A stretch of DNA of 64,000 nt from Knoxdaviesia capensis (lineage: Eukaryota; Ascomycota; Sordariomycetes; Microascales; Gondwanamycetaceae). A model generated the notes under the pieces. The model saw nothing but the letters and a program-made list of their open reading frames with translations, did no database searches and was not told where the DNA came from. The number at the start of each line of letters is the position of its first letter. Within the stretch, counting starts at the first letter, position 1. Both the position numbers and the translations under genes were made by a program. Shown here piece after piece: positions 1-10,754 of the stretch. The stretch spans positions 710,577 through 774,576 of the forward strand of contig LNGK01000011.1 in assembly GCA_001510575.1 (NCBI GenBank), written 5' to 3'.

Positions 1-498
1 GGGGGGAGGTTAGTGGGTGTGGACGTGATTTTTGGCGGATGTTTGCTGGGTGGGCTGAAAAGCGTGGTCGATCTCAGGAAAGGGACGCGACAAACAACGA
101 CAAAAGAAGAAGCCCAAACAACTCACCTCGCCCTGATCAATGGGAATCCACGGCTTGTGGATGCCGTACGAGGCATACAGCCGGCCGTTCTCCATCACAC
201 CGCGGCGGATATCCGACGCGAGGCTAGTCAGATAGCTAGTGCTGGTCGACTCAGCATAGCCCTCATCGTCATCACCGGTAGAATCATCGACCTGGATGTT
301 GAGTTCTCCGGCGGTGGGGTTTTGGGTGGTCGGCATAGCCGGGGCAGCAGCCGGGGCAGCCGCCGGGGCAGCCGCCGGAGCAGCCGCCGGGGCAGCAGGA
401 GCGGCAGCAGGAGTCTCGGTCGCGACTGCCTCGGCAGTGGGTGTGGGATCGCTCTTGCCTTCGACGGGCTCGGCCGCGCGGGAGCTTGCGGGATCCAT
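1..498 (-). CDS. LaeA-like SAM-dependent methyltransferase, 5' end only (partial)
   Basis: Only the first coding exon is in the window: 498 down to 127, 124 codons. The N-terminus is a low-complexity Ala/Pro stretch (residues about 30-55) followed by an acidic DDSTGDDDEGY segment and then TSLASDIRRGVMENGRLYAS, which resembles the region just before the catalytic fold in fungal TAM-domain methyltransferases of the LaeA type. A GTGAGT donor (revcomp of 121-126) follows codon GAG. Reading through gives an early stop, and an ACTAAC branch-like site lies at the very edge near positions 8-13, so the acceptor and the SAM-binding core are outside the window. Family members methylate small molecules or act as regulators of secondary metabolism; which one applies here cannot be said. 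It diverges from the O-methyltransferase gene across a 2.7 kb spacer. Confidence 0.7.
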
Positions 499-1500
499 AA
501 TTATCCGGGGATTATATATAGAAAAGGGATAGGGATGGGGCGACTAACAAATAGTGGGAGGAGGAAGGGCGGGAGGAAAAAAGGACTGCTTATATGTATA
601 TATATCTATCTATCTATATGTAAAATGTGTGTGTGTCTGTGTGCGACCGAGAAGAAAAAAGGGAAGGGATAACGAACAGGTGTGGTTGACGGGGAAGGGG
701 AGAGGGAATAAGCACAACAAAGGGAAAAGAGATTGAAAGAGGTTGCCGGGGCTGTACGGGGAGGGAGGGGGGATTAAGTCTATGTCAATGGAGAGAGAAG
801 AAAACGGGAAAAGAGCAGGGCGAGATAGACTTTCTTGGAAATATGATAACTGGAGCCAAGAATCTCGAAGGATGTAGACCGCGTGAGTTGCGAGGGAAGA
901 TATGCACCACGACGGAAAGCGGCATTCGGTTTGTCAAGGCCTCGTTTTTCTGTCACTTTTTCTGGTTCTAGTTGTATTTTCTCTTCGTCTCTTCTGGCCT
1001 AGAATAGTAATGCCAGTCTGGTGATATCCTATAGAAACGAGCGAGAACGACGAAAAAACCGGGGGGAAAAAGAACAGGGGCTGGGAGCGCAACGAGGATT
1101 GGATGGCAAACTTCCAGCACGATGTATCGTTGAGAGCGAAACGGCCGCAAAAAGGAACACACATCTCGTGCAGTTGGAGGACGGACACGCAATAACTGTG
1201 GAGTAGGTGGGAGGGAGGGAAACCGCGAAGCCCGAGCTTCACCTCTCTCTGCACCTGCGGGGGTGGTGGTGGTGGCCATTGAGAGAGGGAGAATGGATGG
1301 ACGGACGCATGGAGGGATGCGAGGGTCTTTTTCCTGCTTACCGGCTGTGCAGGCTTCGCATCCGTGCCTTGGCCCTGCCACTGCGTCTCTATTCGTGCAG
1401 TATTTGTGTGTATTTCTTTGCTCGTTATCTTGGTACTCCCCGCGCCGCCCTCCACCCGGCCAATCGGCGTCCACTCAGCGCGATTTCTCGACATCTGTAT

Positions 1501-1501
<1 letters not shown>

Positions 1502-1549
<48 letters not shown>
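1502..1549. repeat. (GT)n microsatellite
   Basis: An uninterrupted GT dinucleotide run of about 24 units in the divergent spacer. It gives spurious Cys-Val and Thr-His open frames on the two strands. Confidence 0.97.
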
Positions 1550-1551
<2 letters not shown>

Positions 1552-2264
1552 TGTACATCTCCATCCGTCGTTCATCGACTCCTGCTTTCTTTATCTCATC
1601 CCGTCTCTGCACGCCATCTTCCTGTACCGTTCCATCTCCTCCCCTCCCCCCCCCTCTTCCGTGCTGCTTGCTTCGTTGTCCACCACCACCCCCACTGGCC
1701 CGCATCTCGCATGCCGCGGGGATGCACGGAGTTGGTCTTTGTGTGTGGTGTCTGTTCTGTCTCGGCCGCGGCCGGGTGGCGCCCGTCCAGGCCACCCAGA
1801 CCACCAAAAACCACCGGCGCAGATTCCATGGCTTGGGGACCCTGCAACGTGCATGCAGAACCACCGACTAATGCACGGTGGAGTTACATGGCGCCGAATA
1901 TAAGCTCAGTATCTAGTCTCGTTTGCTTTTTTTCTTCTTTTTTGTCTTCGTCGTGCTGTCGGTTGTGTTGTTGTGTTTCCTTCTTCGGTCGTGCTCTTCG
2001 TTCTCCTCTTTTTTCCTCGCTCGACTACCTCGCTTGCTTCTGGCCCCTCTATATATATTAACCTCAAGCATGTGTCGTCGGCCTTTTCCCTTTCGGTGGT
2101 CGTGTTCGCTTGCCTCCTCTCCTAATTCTGTAGGATATCACATTTCACCTTGTTTGATATCACATTTTCTGCTTCTAGTCTCCTCCTCCTCCTCCTTCCC
2201 CCCACCGTGATTCGTAAGACTGATGCAGCTAACCATTTCACATGCTCTGTGTGTGTCTGCAGTA

Positions 2265-2575
2265 GCACTCGGCCAGGGGGGAAGGGAAACAAAGAAGGTC
2301 TCACTCTTCGCACGCTCCTGGTCGAACCCGTTCTCGCGGCGTCTTCCCTGCCACCAAAGACGGGATGCTCGCTTTCCCGTGGGCTTAGTGCTGTCTCTGG
2401 AGCAGTGTTAACCCACCGCACTAGGCGGGGGAGGGACACAAAACAGGTCTCACTCTTCCCGCGCTCCTTGTCGGGCTCGTTCTCGCGGCGTCTTCCCTGC
2501 CACCAACCACGGGATGCTCGCTTCCCCGTGGGCTTAGTGCTGTCTCTGGAGCAGTGCCAATCCATCACACTAAGA
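2265..2575. repeat. Two-copy tandem repeat, period about 149 bp
   Basis: Copy 1 (about 2265-2413) and copy 2 (about 2414-2562, with similarity running on to about 2575) share long identical blocks, such as the GGTCTCACTCTTC segment at 2297 and 2446 and the GTGGGCTTAGTGCTGTCTCT block at about 2380 and 2529. They differ at scattered sites, so the duplication is not brand new. The period is not a multiple of three, which argues against a coding role. Confidence 0.9.
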
Positions 2576-3234
2576 GGGCGGGGGTGGGGGGGGAGGGGAT
2601 TTGCATCTATAATCCGAACCTGGCCTGACCCTGATCGAGAGACATGGGAACAAAAAAACGCCACAAAATATCACCATTACTTACTCCTCTTCCTGACTCC
2701 CCCGTTTGGGCTGGACGTTGGTCTCCCGTTTTCTCCCCTCTCCGCCGGCTGCTTCTCCCCACCGTGTCCCATGTGTGTCTTGTCTCTTGGGCTGCTATTG
2801 TCTCCATGCCTCCCCTTGTCTTCGATGGTGCTGTGTGTCCACTTTCGTTTCTCTTTGGCTAACCGCTACAACGCCTTTATCTCGACCGCTCGACTTTCCC
2901 CTCACTTGTGTCTTCTAGCATGGGGGGCTAAGTCTGGCTATAAAAGGACCCGGTCGGTACCGTACTGTCGGGTCCGGTGCTCTTCCTTCTGCTCTTTCTT
3001 AGGTGAAGTTCTCGCGGTTTACTGCAGCCGGCACCACTCCTTCGCACATCTAATCTCGCTTATATCAACAACTCTGTGGTCCGCTTGTCGTAGCACCGCT
3101 GCACTTGGTCCAGCTTATCACATCCTCTCACCTAACCGCCCGGACTTGCCATCGTTGATTCTCTGGTTCAAGTCCCCCGAACCGTGACGATCTTTTGTGT
3201 TTCTTCCCGCCTGCCCCTATCTTGAATACCCACC

Positions 3235-5578
3235 ATGTGTACGTATTATGCGTCTCCCCCCTCTTCCGTCCCAATCTGGTATTCCGGACCGGACAACGGC
3301 CCCCTTTCCCTCTCTTTCCGTCCATCGGATCCAGGCCTGTGCGTGCTAACTCTGTATATATGATCCTGTGTGACTCACACAGCCGCCGCCCTTCCCACAC
3401 AGGCCGAGGTCGATGGCCTCCTGGCCACCCTTACCGCCGCCGTCAAGGGCTACTCCGCCAGCTCCGACCTGAACGGCTACATGTCGCGCATCCAGGTGAT
3501 CGCCGCCGCAAAGCAGCTGCAGCGGGCTCTCGTTGCGCCGGAGCAGACCGCCAACTACCACGGCCTGAACGTAAGTTTTTCCCTTTGTCATGCAAGACAG
3601 AGATAAGAGAGAGACGGAGAGAACTGGGCCTTTTGTAGTGGATCACCCCCGGCTCAGGACTCGAAGGTGGGGTGATTTTTCATCTTTTCATTCTAGACGT
3701 GGCCTCTCTTTATAAGACTTGGAGGTGCAGGGTTAGAAGACCACACTCACGCACACTTACACAAAAAGCCAGGGCAATATGTGACGAGGGCTGGCAGCGC
3801 ATCTGTGCAGGATTATGGCGTGGGAGCTTGGACAGAAATGGCGGGCTAGGAGGCAGAAAGAAAGTACACGGGGATCCCCGCGTGCTTTCTTCTGTCTCTC
3901 ACTCCCCCCACTTACAACCACACTTACAACCACACTTACAACCACACTTACAACCACACTTACAGCAACCCACACGCACACTGACTAACTGAACCGCTGT
4001 GCGGGACCTCCCTCGCTTAGATGGCCGAGCTGGTGGCCATCCGCACCTTCATCAAGCTCAAGGTTCTCGAGGCTATCCCGCTGGAGGGTTCGATCTCGCT
4101 GGAGGCTCTCTCGGCGGCCACCGGGGCGCAGGATTCGCTGCTAGGTGCGTATCCCCTCCCCCCGTTGCTCTCTTCTTGCTGCATGTCTTACACCTTACGT
4201 GCATGCTGCTCGTTCGGATGAAAAAAAAAGAGTCGCCACCTGTGCACAGTCCAGTCGATATATACTAACACTTACCACGGGGAGCGTAATGGTGGCAAAT
4301 GTCTTAGAGCGCATGGGCCGTATTCTAGGTAAGACAACAGCTCCTCCCCCTGTCTTTCATATCATTTTCTTTTTTTCATAAAAAACACCCAACCAGAAAA
4401 GAACAACAAAAGGAATATGCATGCGTAACAGCGAATAAACCGCTGCCATTGAGCCGCGGCTAACACGTTCGTGCAGTGGCCACTGGCTTCCTCGACCAGA
4501 CGCTCCCCGATGGCGGCGAGTACAAGCACACCAAGTTCTCCGTGACTTACCTGCTAGACAAGCCGGCCCCGGGCCACTTGTTCCTTACCATGTGAGTGTT
4601 TATTTTTATCTTTCTTGCTTGCCTCTCCACTTCTCCCCCGGTGTCTGGACACGTTCACCACAGGCCCTCCGCTCCCGGCCGGCCGGCCGGCTCTGAGCCG
4701 AACCCAACCCCGGAGACCACAACCAAAGATAGCCCGGGCCAAAAAACACCCCTCCTCTCCCCCCAGGAACTCCCGCTAACCACACCCCCCACAGGTACGA
4801 TGACTGGCTCAAGAACATGATCAACTTCGACGAGTACCTCGCCGAGCGCAACCTGCTCAAGGCCGCGCGCGAGCCCTCCGACCCGCTGTTCAACCCGTAC
4901 ACCGCGCACCACGGCAAGGAGGGCACGCCCGTGTGGCAGATCATGATGTCCGACCCGGAGCGCTTCCGCGTGTTCCAGACCGCCATGGCGGGCCTCGACG
5001 TGGCCCTCCCCGTGACGGGGCACTTCGACTACCGCGCGCTCGTCGACGCGGTGCCGCCGGACGCCGTGCAGCTGGTCGATGTCGGCGGCGGCCACGGCGT
5101 CGTGCTCGGCCAGATCCTCGCCGCGTGCCCGCAGCTCGACCCCGCGCGCTGCGTGCTGCAGGAGCTGCCCGAGGTGCTCGCGCTCGCCCGCGCCGCCGGC
5201 CGCCTGCCCGCCGCCGTGCAGCTGCAGGAGCACGACTTCAACGCCGACCAGCCCGTCAAGGGCGCCGCCGCCTACTTCATGCGCATGATCATCCACGACT
5301 ACGCCGACCCGGTGTGCGTCAACATCCTGTCCAAGCTCGCCGCCGCCATGACGCCCGCGTCGCGCGTGCTGATCTGCGAGATGGTCATCCCGGCGCGCGT
5401 CAACGAGGCCGATTTCCCCGCCGCCGTGCTCGACCAGGCCGTCATGACCATGGGCGGCAAGGAACGCACCGCCCAGGGCTTCTCCAAGATCCTCGATGCC
5501 GCCGGCCTCAAGCTCGTCAAGATCTGGCCCGCCCCCGGTGTTCCCGGCGCCTGTATCGAGGCCCGCCTCAAGGACTAA
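3235..5578 (+). CDS. Class II O-methyltransferase (plant COMT/fungal OMT family), six exons
   Basis: Predicted exons are 3235-3238, 3383-3570, 4021-4144, 4308-4328, 4477-4591 and 4795-5578, giving 411 aa. The start is CACCATGT followed by donor GTACGT. The only in-frame start inside exon 2 would be GTG, and joining the 4-nt exon gives MSAALPTQAEVDGLL with phases that fit at every junction. Residues 1-150 form the helical dimerisation part. Motif I, LVDVGGGHG, lies at 244-252 and binds SAM. MRMIIHDYADP at about 313-323 carries the likely catalytic base His318. The family transfers methyl groups to phenolic or other small-molecule hydroxyls; the substrate is unknown. The gene diverges from a LaeA-like methyltransferase, but no other biosynthetic gene is nearby. 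Exon structure is inferred from splice signals and phase, not from transcripts. Confidence 0.88.
3909..3968. repeat. 12-bp minisatellite in intron 2 of the O-methyltransferase gene
   Basis: Four and a half copies of a CACTTACAACCA unit lie about 50 nt before the acceptor at 4016-4020. Intron 2 (3571-4020, 450 nt) is the longest intron of this gene, partly because of this array. Confidence 0.93.
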
Positions 5579-5953
5579 GTCATTGGGCTATGGCCAACTA
5601 GCTCTCTTTTCTTTTCTATATTGAGCGATCTTTCTTTCATGTCGTGGCTGAAGCCAACTTCTCATGTCTTCCTGTTCTTAGGGCCCCATTTGTGTTCGGG
5701 TTAGGACCAAACCCTAAGCTGTTCAGAATAAGGGTATCATGATCCATACTACCGTAACGTTGAATGCTTTCCATGAAGCGGCCAGTTTATATATACTGCA
5801 TTAGATATAATCACAGGTCGCAATCCTGCTTCAGTTGTGCCCGGTGTTGAATACTCATAGCTAACGGCAATAACACATCATCGTCTATGCATAAACCTCT
5901 GCAAGCTATACCTCATATCCCGGACACTCTTGTCCGTGCCCCCTGGAAAATCA
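5579..5953. other. Short spacer between convergent 3' ends
   Basis: These 375 bp separate the stop codons of the O-methyltransferase (plus) and the GDPD protein (minus). They are AT-richer than the flanks and hold an AAACCCTAA box at 5709-5717. I see no gene. Both polyadenylation regions must be here, but no perfect AATAAA is visible near the plus-strand stop. Confidence 0.6.
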
Positions 5954-8900
5954 TCACACAGCGTTCAATATCGCTGCTGCCGCCTCGCTATCCTTTGTTG
6001 CCGCCTCGGCCTGCACCTCCTTTTCCTCGGTCGTCTGCCGGCTGGTGAGACCCTTGCGAATCGCCAGCACGCTGTCGACGATCACTGCGTCAATGCCCTG
6101 GTTGACTTGCCGCTGGAGGGGTGACGACAGATACATGTGTTAGTTGCCCGGTCTTATCTACTTACTGCCACTGCAACTCGAACCAAAAAAGGGCAACACT
6201 TACCTCAACCATCCGCGGATCGTTATTCAACGTGCCGTAGCTCACACACACGAGTCCGCTCTCCTTGACCACCCGGACGAGTCGCGGCGAGTTGACCAGC
6301 GGCTCAGCCGCACTCACAACGCCCAGCAAGTTCCACCGACTGGCGAACCGAATCGCCTCCTGCAGCGACGATGCGCGCACATCCCCGACCGGCGACACGC
6401 CGGCATCGGTCAGGAACAGGATCGGGATGCTGGGCTGCTTGAAGCTGAGACACAGGCAGATGTCCGCGCTGAACGAGCTGAAGATGATGTGGCGGCCGCG
6501 GGCGAGCTCGTACACGCGGGCCAGCACCGTGTCGCAGAACGAGTTGAGCTCGATCGCGTACGTGTCCATGCCCTGCTCCTCACTCTCGTGCAGCATCGGG
6601 TACTTCATCTCGATGTTGAAGCTGATCGACTCGGGCAGCTGGTGGAACAGGTCTTCCAGCGTTGCGAACGGCGCCTGGATGAAGTTGCCGCGGGAGTTCG
6701 CTTTGAAGCCGTTGGTTTTGAAGTCGCGCGTGTGCTTCATCCGGTTCTCCATGTCCAGGTGGCTGTCTCCGGCGAATCCCATCGTCTGCGAGCGCTTCGG
6801 CCGTCGGGGAACCTCGATGCTGCTGCTCCGGGACGTTTTCCTGATCGGGATGCCGTCGTCCATCGTCTCCCGGATGATATCCTTGTGCCGAGACGAGTCC
6901 GGGTTGATGTGAAGAAACTGCTCCAGAGTCAAGGTGTGAACCGGAGCGTCGATGCCCGTCTCGCTGACCAGGAAATCATGGTAGATCACCGGAACATGGT
7001 CCTTTGTGAGCTGAACATCAAACTCGACGTACTGAGCACCCAGGTTCGCTGCCGCAATGAACGACGGCACCGTGTTCTCTCCAAGCTGGAGCGACTTGTT
7101 CGACGTGGCGTTCTTGCCCATGCCGCGGTGGCCGATGACCATTGTCGACTCGATTTTCTTCCAGTACGTCTGGCGCGATGTAATTTCCATGTTCGGGTGC
7201 GAGAACGGCGTAATGACGAGGAAATGAAAGTTCACAGCACCAATGACTTCCAACGACGTTCCCAGAATCGGAACGGACACATCTCCCTGGAGATTCTCGC
7301 GCTTGGCGCCAACGGTGGCTTTGATCGAAGACAACAGCGCAACACCACGGCCAACCTTCTTGTCGAGATTCCCAGAGTAGGTGGGCACGATGTCGAAGTA
7401 AAGCTTGACTTGGGTTGAGTCCGTGCAGGTAAAGACAACCGGGTCGGCAGATACGTTCTCGTGGGTGGGGAGGTCGATGATTGTCGGCTCGCCAGCAGCA
7501 CCGGACGCAGAGACTACCACCGACAGTGCGGTGTCAAGTTCGGTTAGATGGGCCTGGGCTAGCGGAACCCCGTCAAGGACAACCGGCGGCAGGTTCTTGC
7601 GCATGTCCATAGACCCCAGAGTCACGAGAATGACGCTCTCATCCTTCAGGTACCGGTGGCCGTAGCTCTTGATCGGCTCAACAAGCCGCCGGCTGCCGTT
7701 GGATCGTCGCTCGTCGACGGAGGACATCTCGGCCACGGTCTTGCGGGGCGGCTGTGCAGGATAAGATGACGGGCCCTGAATCCCACGAGCCTCCGTCTCC
7801 TTTTCCAAGTAGACCGCGATATCGACATACCCCCGCAGAGCTGCGTGCTCCTGGGCAGTCCACCCAGACGAGTCCTGGCGCACAATATCGGCACCGCTCG
7901 CCACAAGGAGCTTCACCACATCGAACCGACCATCAACCGCCGCAAAGTGCAGCGGCGTCCAGGCATACGCGTTCTCAACAGCCTCCAAATCCGCCTTCTG
8001 CTCAGGTGTGCCGTCAATCAGCGACCTGGCACAGTCGACGTGGCCATACCGCGCAGCGACATGCAGGGCCGTCTCGCCGCTTTCGTCCTTCCAGTTGATA
8101 TCCACGCCGGCTTCAACCAACATGTGGACAATGACGTTGAAGTTCGACTTCGTGGCCAGGGCAAGAGCCGCACCAGACTTGGACACCTTCTTACGCATGC
8201 CAGCCTTGTTCTCGCTGACGCCGTTCCACACTTCTCCCTCCAGCAGAGCCTTGGTGGTAAGCGGGTGGCCGCCAGCAACACTCAAGTGCAGCGGCGCATA
8301 TCCGTCCTTGTCCTGCCACTTGGGCGCATCGAGGCCATCTTCAACATCAAACTGGCCCCAGTCTTGCATCTTCTTCATGACGACCTGGCAGATGACAACG
8401 AACCCAAACTGCGCCGCGTAGTGTAGAGGGATCCGACCAGCGGCATCCTTTGCTGAAAGGGCAAGTCTCTGGTCGCCGGTGAGTCTGTCCAGAATGAACT
8501 CGAAGAGCTGCACACTTTCGTCGTCGTGTCCAAGGAGCTGCGGTTCGTCGTTGTTCAGGGCAGGGGGTGCCTGTGCCGGAGCTGTAGCTGGCTGGATGAA
8601 CTGGGTCGAGAGAAGACCAACACCGGGCTTGTTGTCCAGAAGAGCCGTCTTGGTGCGGCCAATATGTATCACCAGTCGATGGATGCAGTTTCGCTCATTG
8701 ATGTCATCAGGCTCGTCCAAGGTCTTGACTAATGTGAGGAGATACTCAATCACGTCTCGAGATCTCGCGGAGATGGCCTTTTGCAACAAGCCAAGCAGAA
8801 CTCCCTGCGCTTTCGGCTCGCGCAGAACATCGGCTTTGTCGATGCATTGGTTCACACCAGCAACATCATTGGCCTTGACCAGACGGTCGAGTATATCCAG

Positions 8901-9687
8901 GTCCTCCTTGGGGATAAGCTGAATAGCCTTGGCCGTGTGAACAGAGTGCTCGCTCCGAGAATCGGACAGCCGGTGCTTCTCCGCGTCGCCAAGAATCGAC
9001 ATCCACTTGTTGATATCAGTCAGGTACCGGCTGATGTTCTGGTCGGTACCAAACGGCCGAGTATCCACCTTGGTCGAGATGTAGCGGTGCTGGGACGTGG
9101 TCCCCGTGACCTTCTTGTCCAGCTTCTTGGTGATCTTGACAAACCCACGGCGATTGATCTCGCCAAACCACTGCAGGTTCCGGAACTGCTTGCGGAGGTC
9201 CAGCAGCGCGTTCACGAGCTCGGTAGCCTCGTCGTGGTCGGCAATAGCTGAAAGTCCATTCGGAATCCGGCCATAGCGGTCCTGAAGCAAGTTCCAGCGG
9301 CGGTACAGTTCCTGCAGCTTCTTGTTGTAGAACGAGTCCACGACCTCAAGATTGCGGTCCAGGGCGAAGAAGAATTCTAGAGGATATGTGGTCAGTGGCA
9401 CACACACCGCGTGGTTTGTGTTATATCAAGTGATACATCCATTGAAACACTGGGGTATTGCATGTCCTACCTGCCAAATCTGCGGGATGTCCATCTTTGG
9501 GGGCTTGAGCAGCCGCTTTGACCAGCTTCTTCAGGCTTTTGTAGTTGATATAGGAAGACGCCCATTCCGGCACCTGGTTCCGCGGAAGACTGTAGGGGAG
9601 ATGTCAGATATGTGGGCCAGTCAATTGGATTCCGAGAGGTCGTCAAAGACCGAATAGCTGCAGTACTCACTTTCTGCCGAACTTCAT
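5954..9687 (-). CDS. GDE1: SPX-ankyrin-GDPD glycerophosphodiester phosphodiesterase (Gde1-like)
   Basis: Exons on the minus strand are 9687-9671, 9589-9471, 9376-6204 and 6112-5954, giving 1155 aa with consistent phases. The N-terminus MKFGRNLPRNQVPEW starts an SPX domain (about 1-170); GFVKITKKLDKK (123-134) carries the basic inositol-pyrophosphate/phosphate-sensing lysines. Several ankyrin repeats follow (about 280-560). The C-terminal GDPD domain has IGHRG (His795), ENTVPSF, VEFDV (Glu830, Asp832) and VIYHD (His845), all the residues expected for an active enzyme. That favours a Gde1-type glycerophosphocholine phosphodiesterase over the regulatory Pho81/NUC-2 homologues, whose GDPD domain is degenerate. 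Expected activity is release of glycerol-3-phosphate from glycerophosphodiesters, tied to phosphate status. The first exon is only 17 nt. Confidence 0.92.
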
Positions 9688-10474
9688 GGTGGCGGCGAGA
9701 CCGGAGATCGATGACGTATCTGAACAAACGAAAGAGTGGAGGGTTGGTCGCCAAATGAATGAGCAATCCGCGAAAACAAGTGCAGCTTCCCAGACCAACC
9801 AATTGACACTCCAATCTTGCGGTTGTGAGTTCTTGAACTCTACTCTTCGCCTGTCCAAGCTTCATTCCCTAGCTCCGTGACGCGGTGTCGACTTTAGGGT
9901 TCAAACCCAGGGACAAACTTCGCCCGAGCTTCTCGAAGCCAAGATCAAACGGCCAAAAGTTTATAGCGCAGCAACACCCGCACTTCTGCAACGTGAGAAT
10001 CAGGAACCGTGTCGTGTGCGCCCTGCACAAAACGGGACGATAAAAGAAGAAAAAGGCCGTTCAACTTCCGAGTAGAAGAGAAAGAGAAATAAAGCACAGC
10101 TGGAAAAACGTCCGAAAGAGCGAGAAAGCCTCATATCCCCCTGGACCAAAAGTACCTTGACGATAGCACCTCGATGAAGGGAAGGAAGCGGGAAGAAGTC
10201 AAATCTGGTGATGGCGTATCTCGCACTGTGTAGCTTAGTGCTCTTGCATTGTCTACCGCCCCAAACGGCCATTTTTAGCCAATCGATTGGCTCATGTGAG
10301 CGGATTGCTGCATGTCGTAGGTGGGCAGGCGCGAACGGGCGTGCATTTTTGTGACGGAGTTCGCACTGTAAGTTTCCGCTATTAGGGTTAGGGCTGTTAG
10401 TCAGGGTTTGCTCCTCTTAGGGTTCTGGTTGCCATCCAGCTACACACTTCAGGCATTGACTACTTTAGCCAGTG

Positions 10475-10541
10475 ACACTTTTGTTACTGACCGGTGTAGT
10501 GGTTCTTCACACTTTTGTTGCTGACCGGTGTAGTGGTTCTA
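10475..10541. repeat. 34-bp tandem duplication
   Basis: Two adjacent copies (10475-10508 and 10509-10541) share the CTGACCGGTGTAGTGGTTCT block and differ at only a few positions. Confidence 0.92.
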
Positions 10542-10671
10542 GCAGAAACATCTGCGCACAGGCACTCAGAAGTCAAACCATTGAGTATACACATGGTCGT
10601 AATGGTTTATATATGAGGGAATTAAAGTACATGAGCATCATCGTCTATATGCAAAAGATGTGGTCCTCTAT

Positions 10672-10707
10672 CCACACACACACACACACATATATACACA
10701 CACACAC
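10672..10707. repeat. Compound (CA)n/(TA)n microsatellite
   Basis: A CA run interrupted by TATATA. It lies about 50 bp downstream of the stop codon of the minus-strand gene that ends at 10755. Confidence 0.95.
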
Positions 10708-10754
10708 GCCTTATTATACATTCCAGCGAGGGAAAGCTTCCAAAGACGCTCCTC

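Larger units (their letters stand above)
499..3234. promoter_or_regulatory. Divergent intergenic region between two methyltransferase genes
   Basis: No gene is supportable in these 2.7 kb. It contains a short (TATC)n-like run near 600-618, a long (GT)n microsatellite at 1502-1549, pyrimidine-rich stretches at 1915-2040 and 2150-2210, and a 149-bp tandem duplication at about 2265-2575. The longest open frames here cross the tandem copies in different frames and resemble nothing, so they are treated as chance. The region must hold the promoters of the LaeA-like gene (leftward) and the O-methyltransferase gene (rightward). Confidence 0.6.
9688..10754. promoter_or_regulatory. Spacer holding the GDE1 promoter and the 3' end of the next gene
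   Basis: No gene is seen in these 1067 bp. The part next to GDE1 carries a TTTAGGGTT box at 9893-9901 and an AACGTG hexamer at 9991-9996, which is CACGTT on the gene strand. CACGTT is a weak form of the Pho4/NUC-1 site; one hexamer is not strong evidence. Further on are TTAGGGTTAGGG at 10382-10393, TTAGGGTT at 10417-10424, a 34-bp tandem duplication at 10475-10541 and a CA/TA microsatellite at 10672-10707. Confidence 0.55.

Noticed and set aside
1207..2061. 284-codon plus-strand frame with Cys-Val repeats
   Set aside because: Produced by the (GT)n microsatellite and pyrimidine-rich DNA.
2150..3187. 345-codon plus-strand frame
   Set aside because: It crosses the 149-bp tandem repeat and reads the two copies in different frames, so it is not maintained as protein. 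No family resemblance.
3370..3606. GTG start for the O-methyltransferase
   Set aside because: Non-ATG starts are not expected for a normal fungal gene, and an ATG micro-exon with good splice signals restores a proper start.
4933..5601. 222-codon plus-strand frame overlapping the O-methyltransferase
   Set aside because: A shifted frame of the last exon, almost pure Arg/Ala/Pro; the real frame carries motif I and the catalytic His.
6144..7418. 424-codon plus-strand frame
   Set aside because: It is antisense to the GDPD coding exon, which has clear domains and motifs on the minus strand. Long antisense frames are expected in GC-rich coding DNA.
9991..9996. CACGTT as a phosphate-control (Pho4/NUC-1) site for GDE1
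   Set aside because: A single low-affinity hexamer is expected by chance about this often; kept only as a note.
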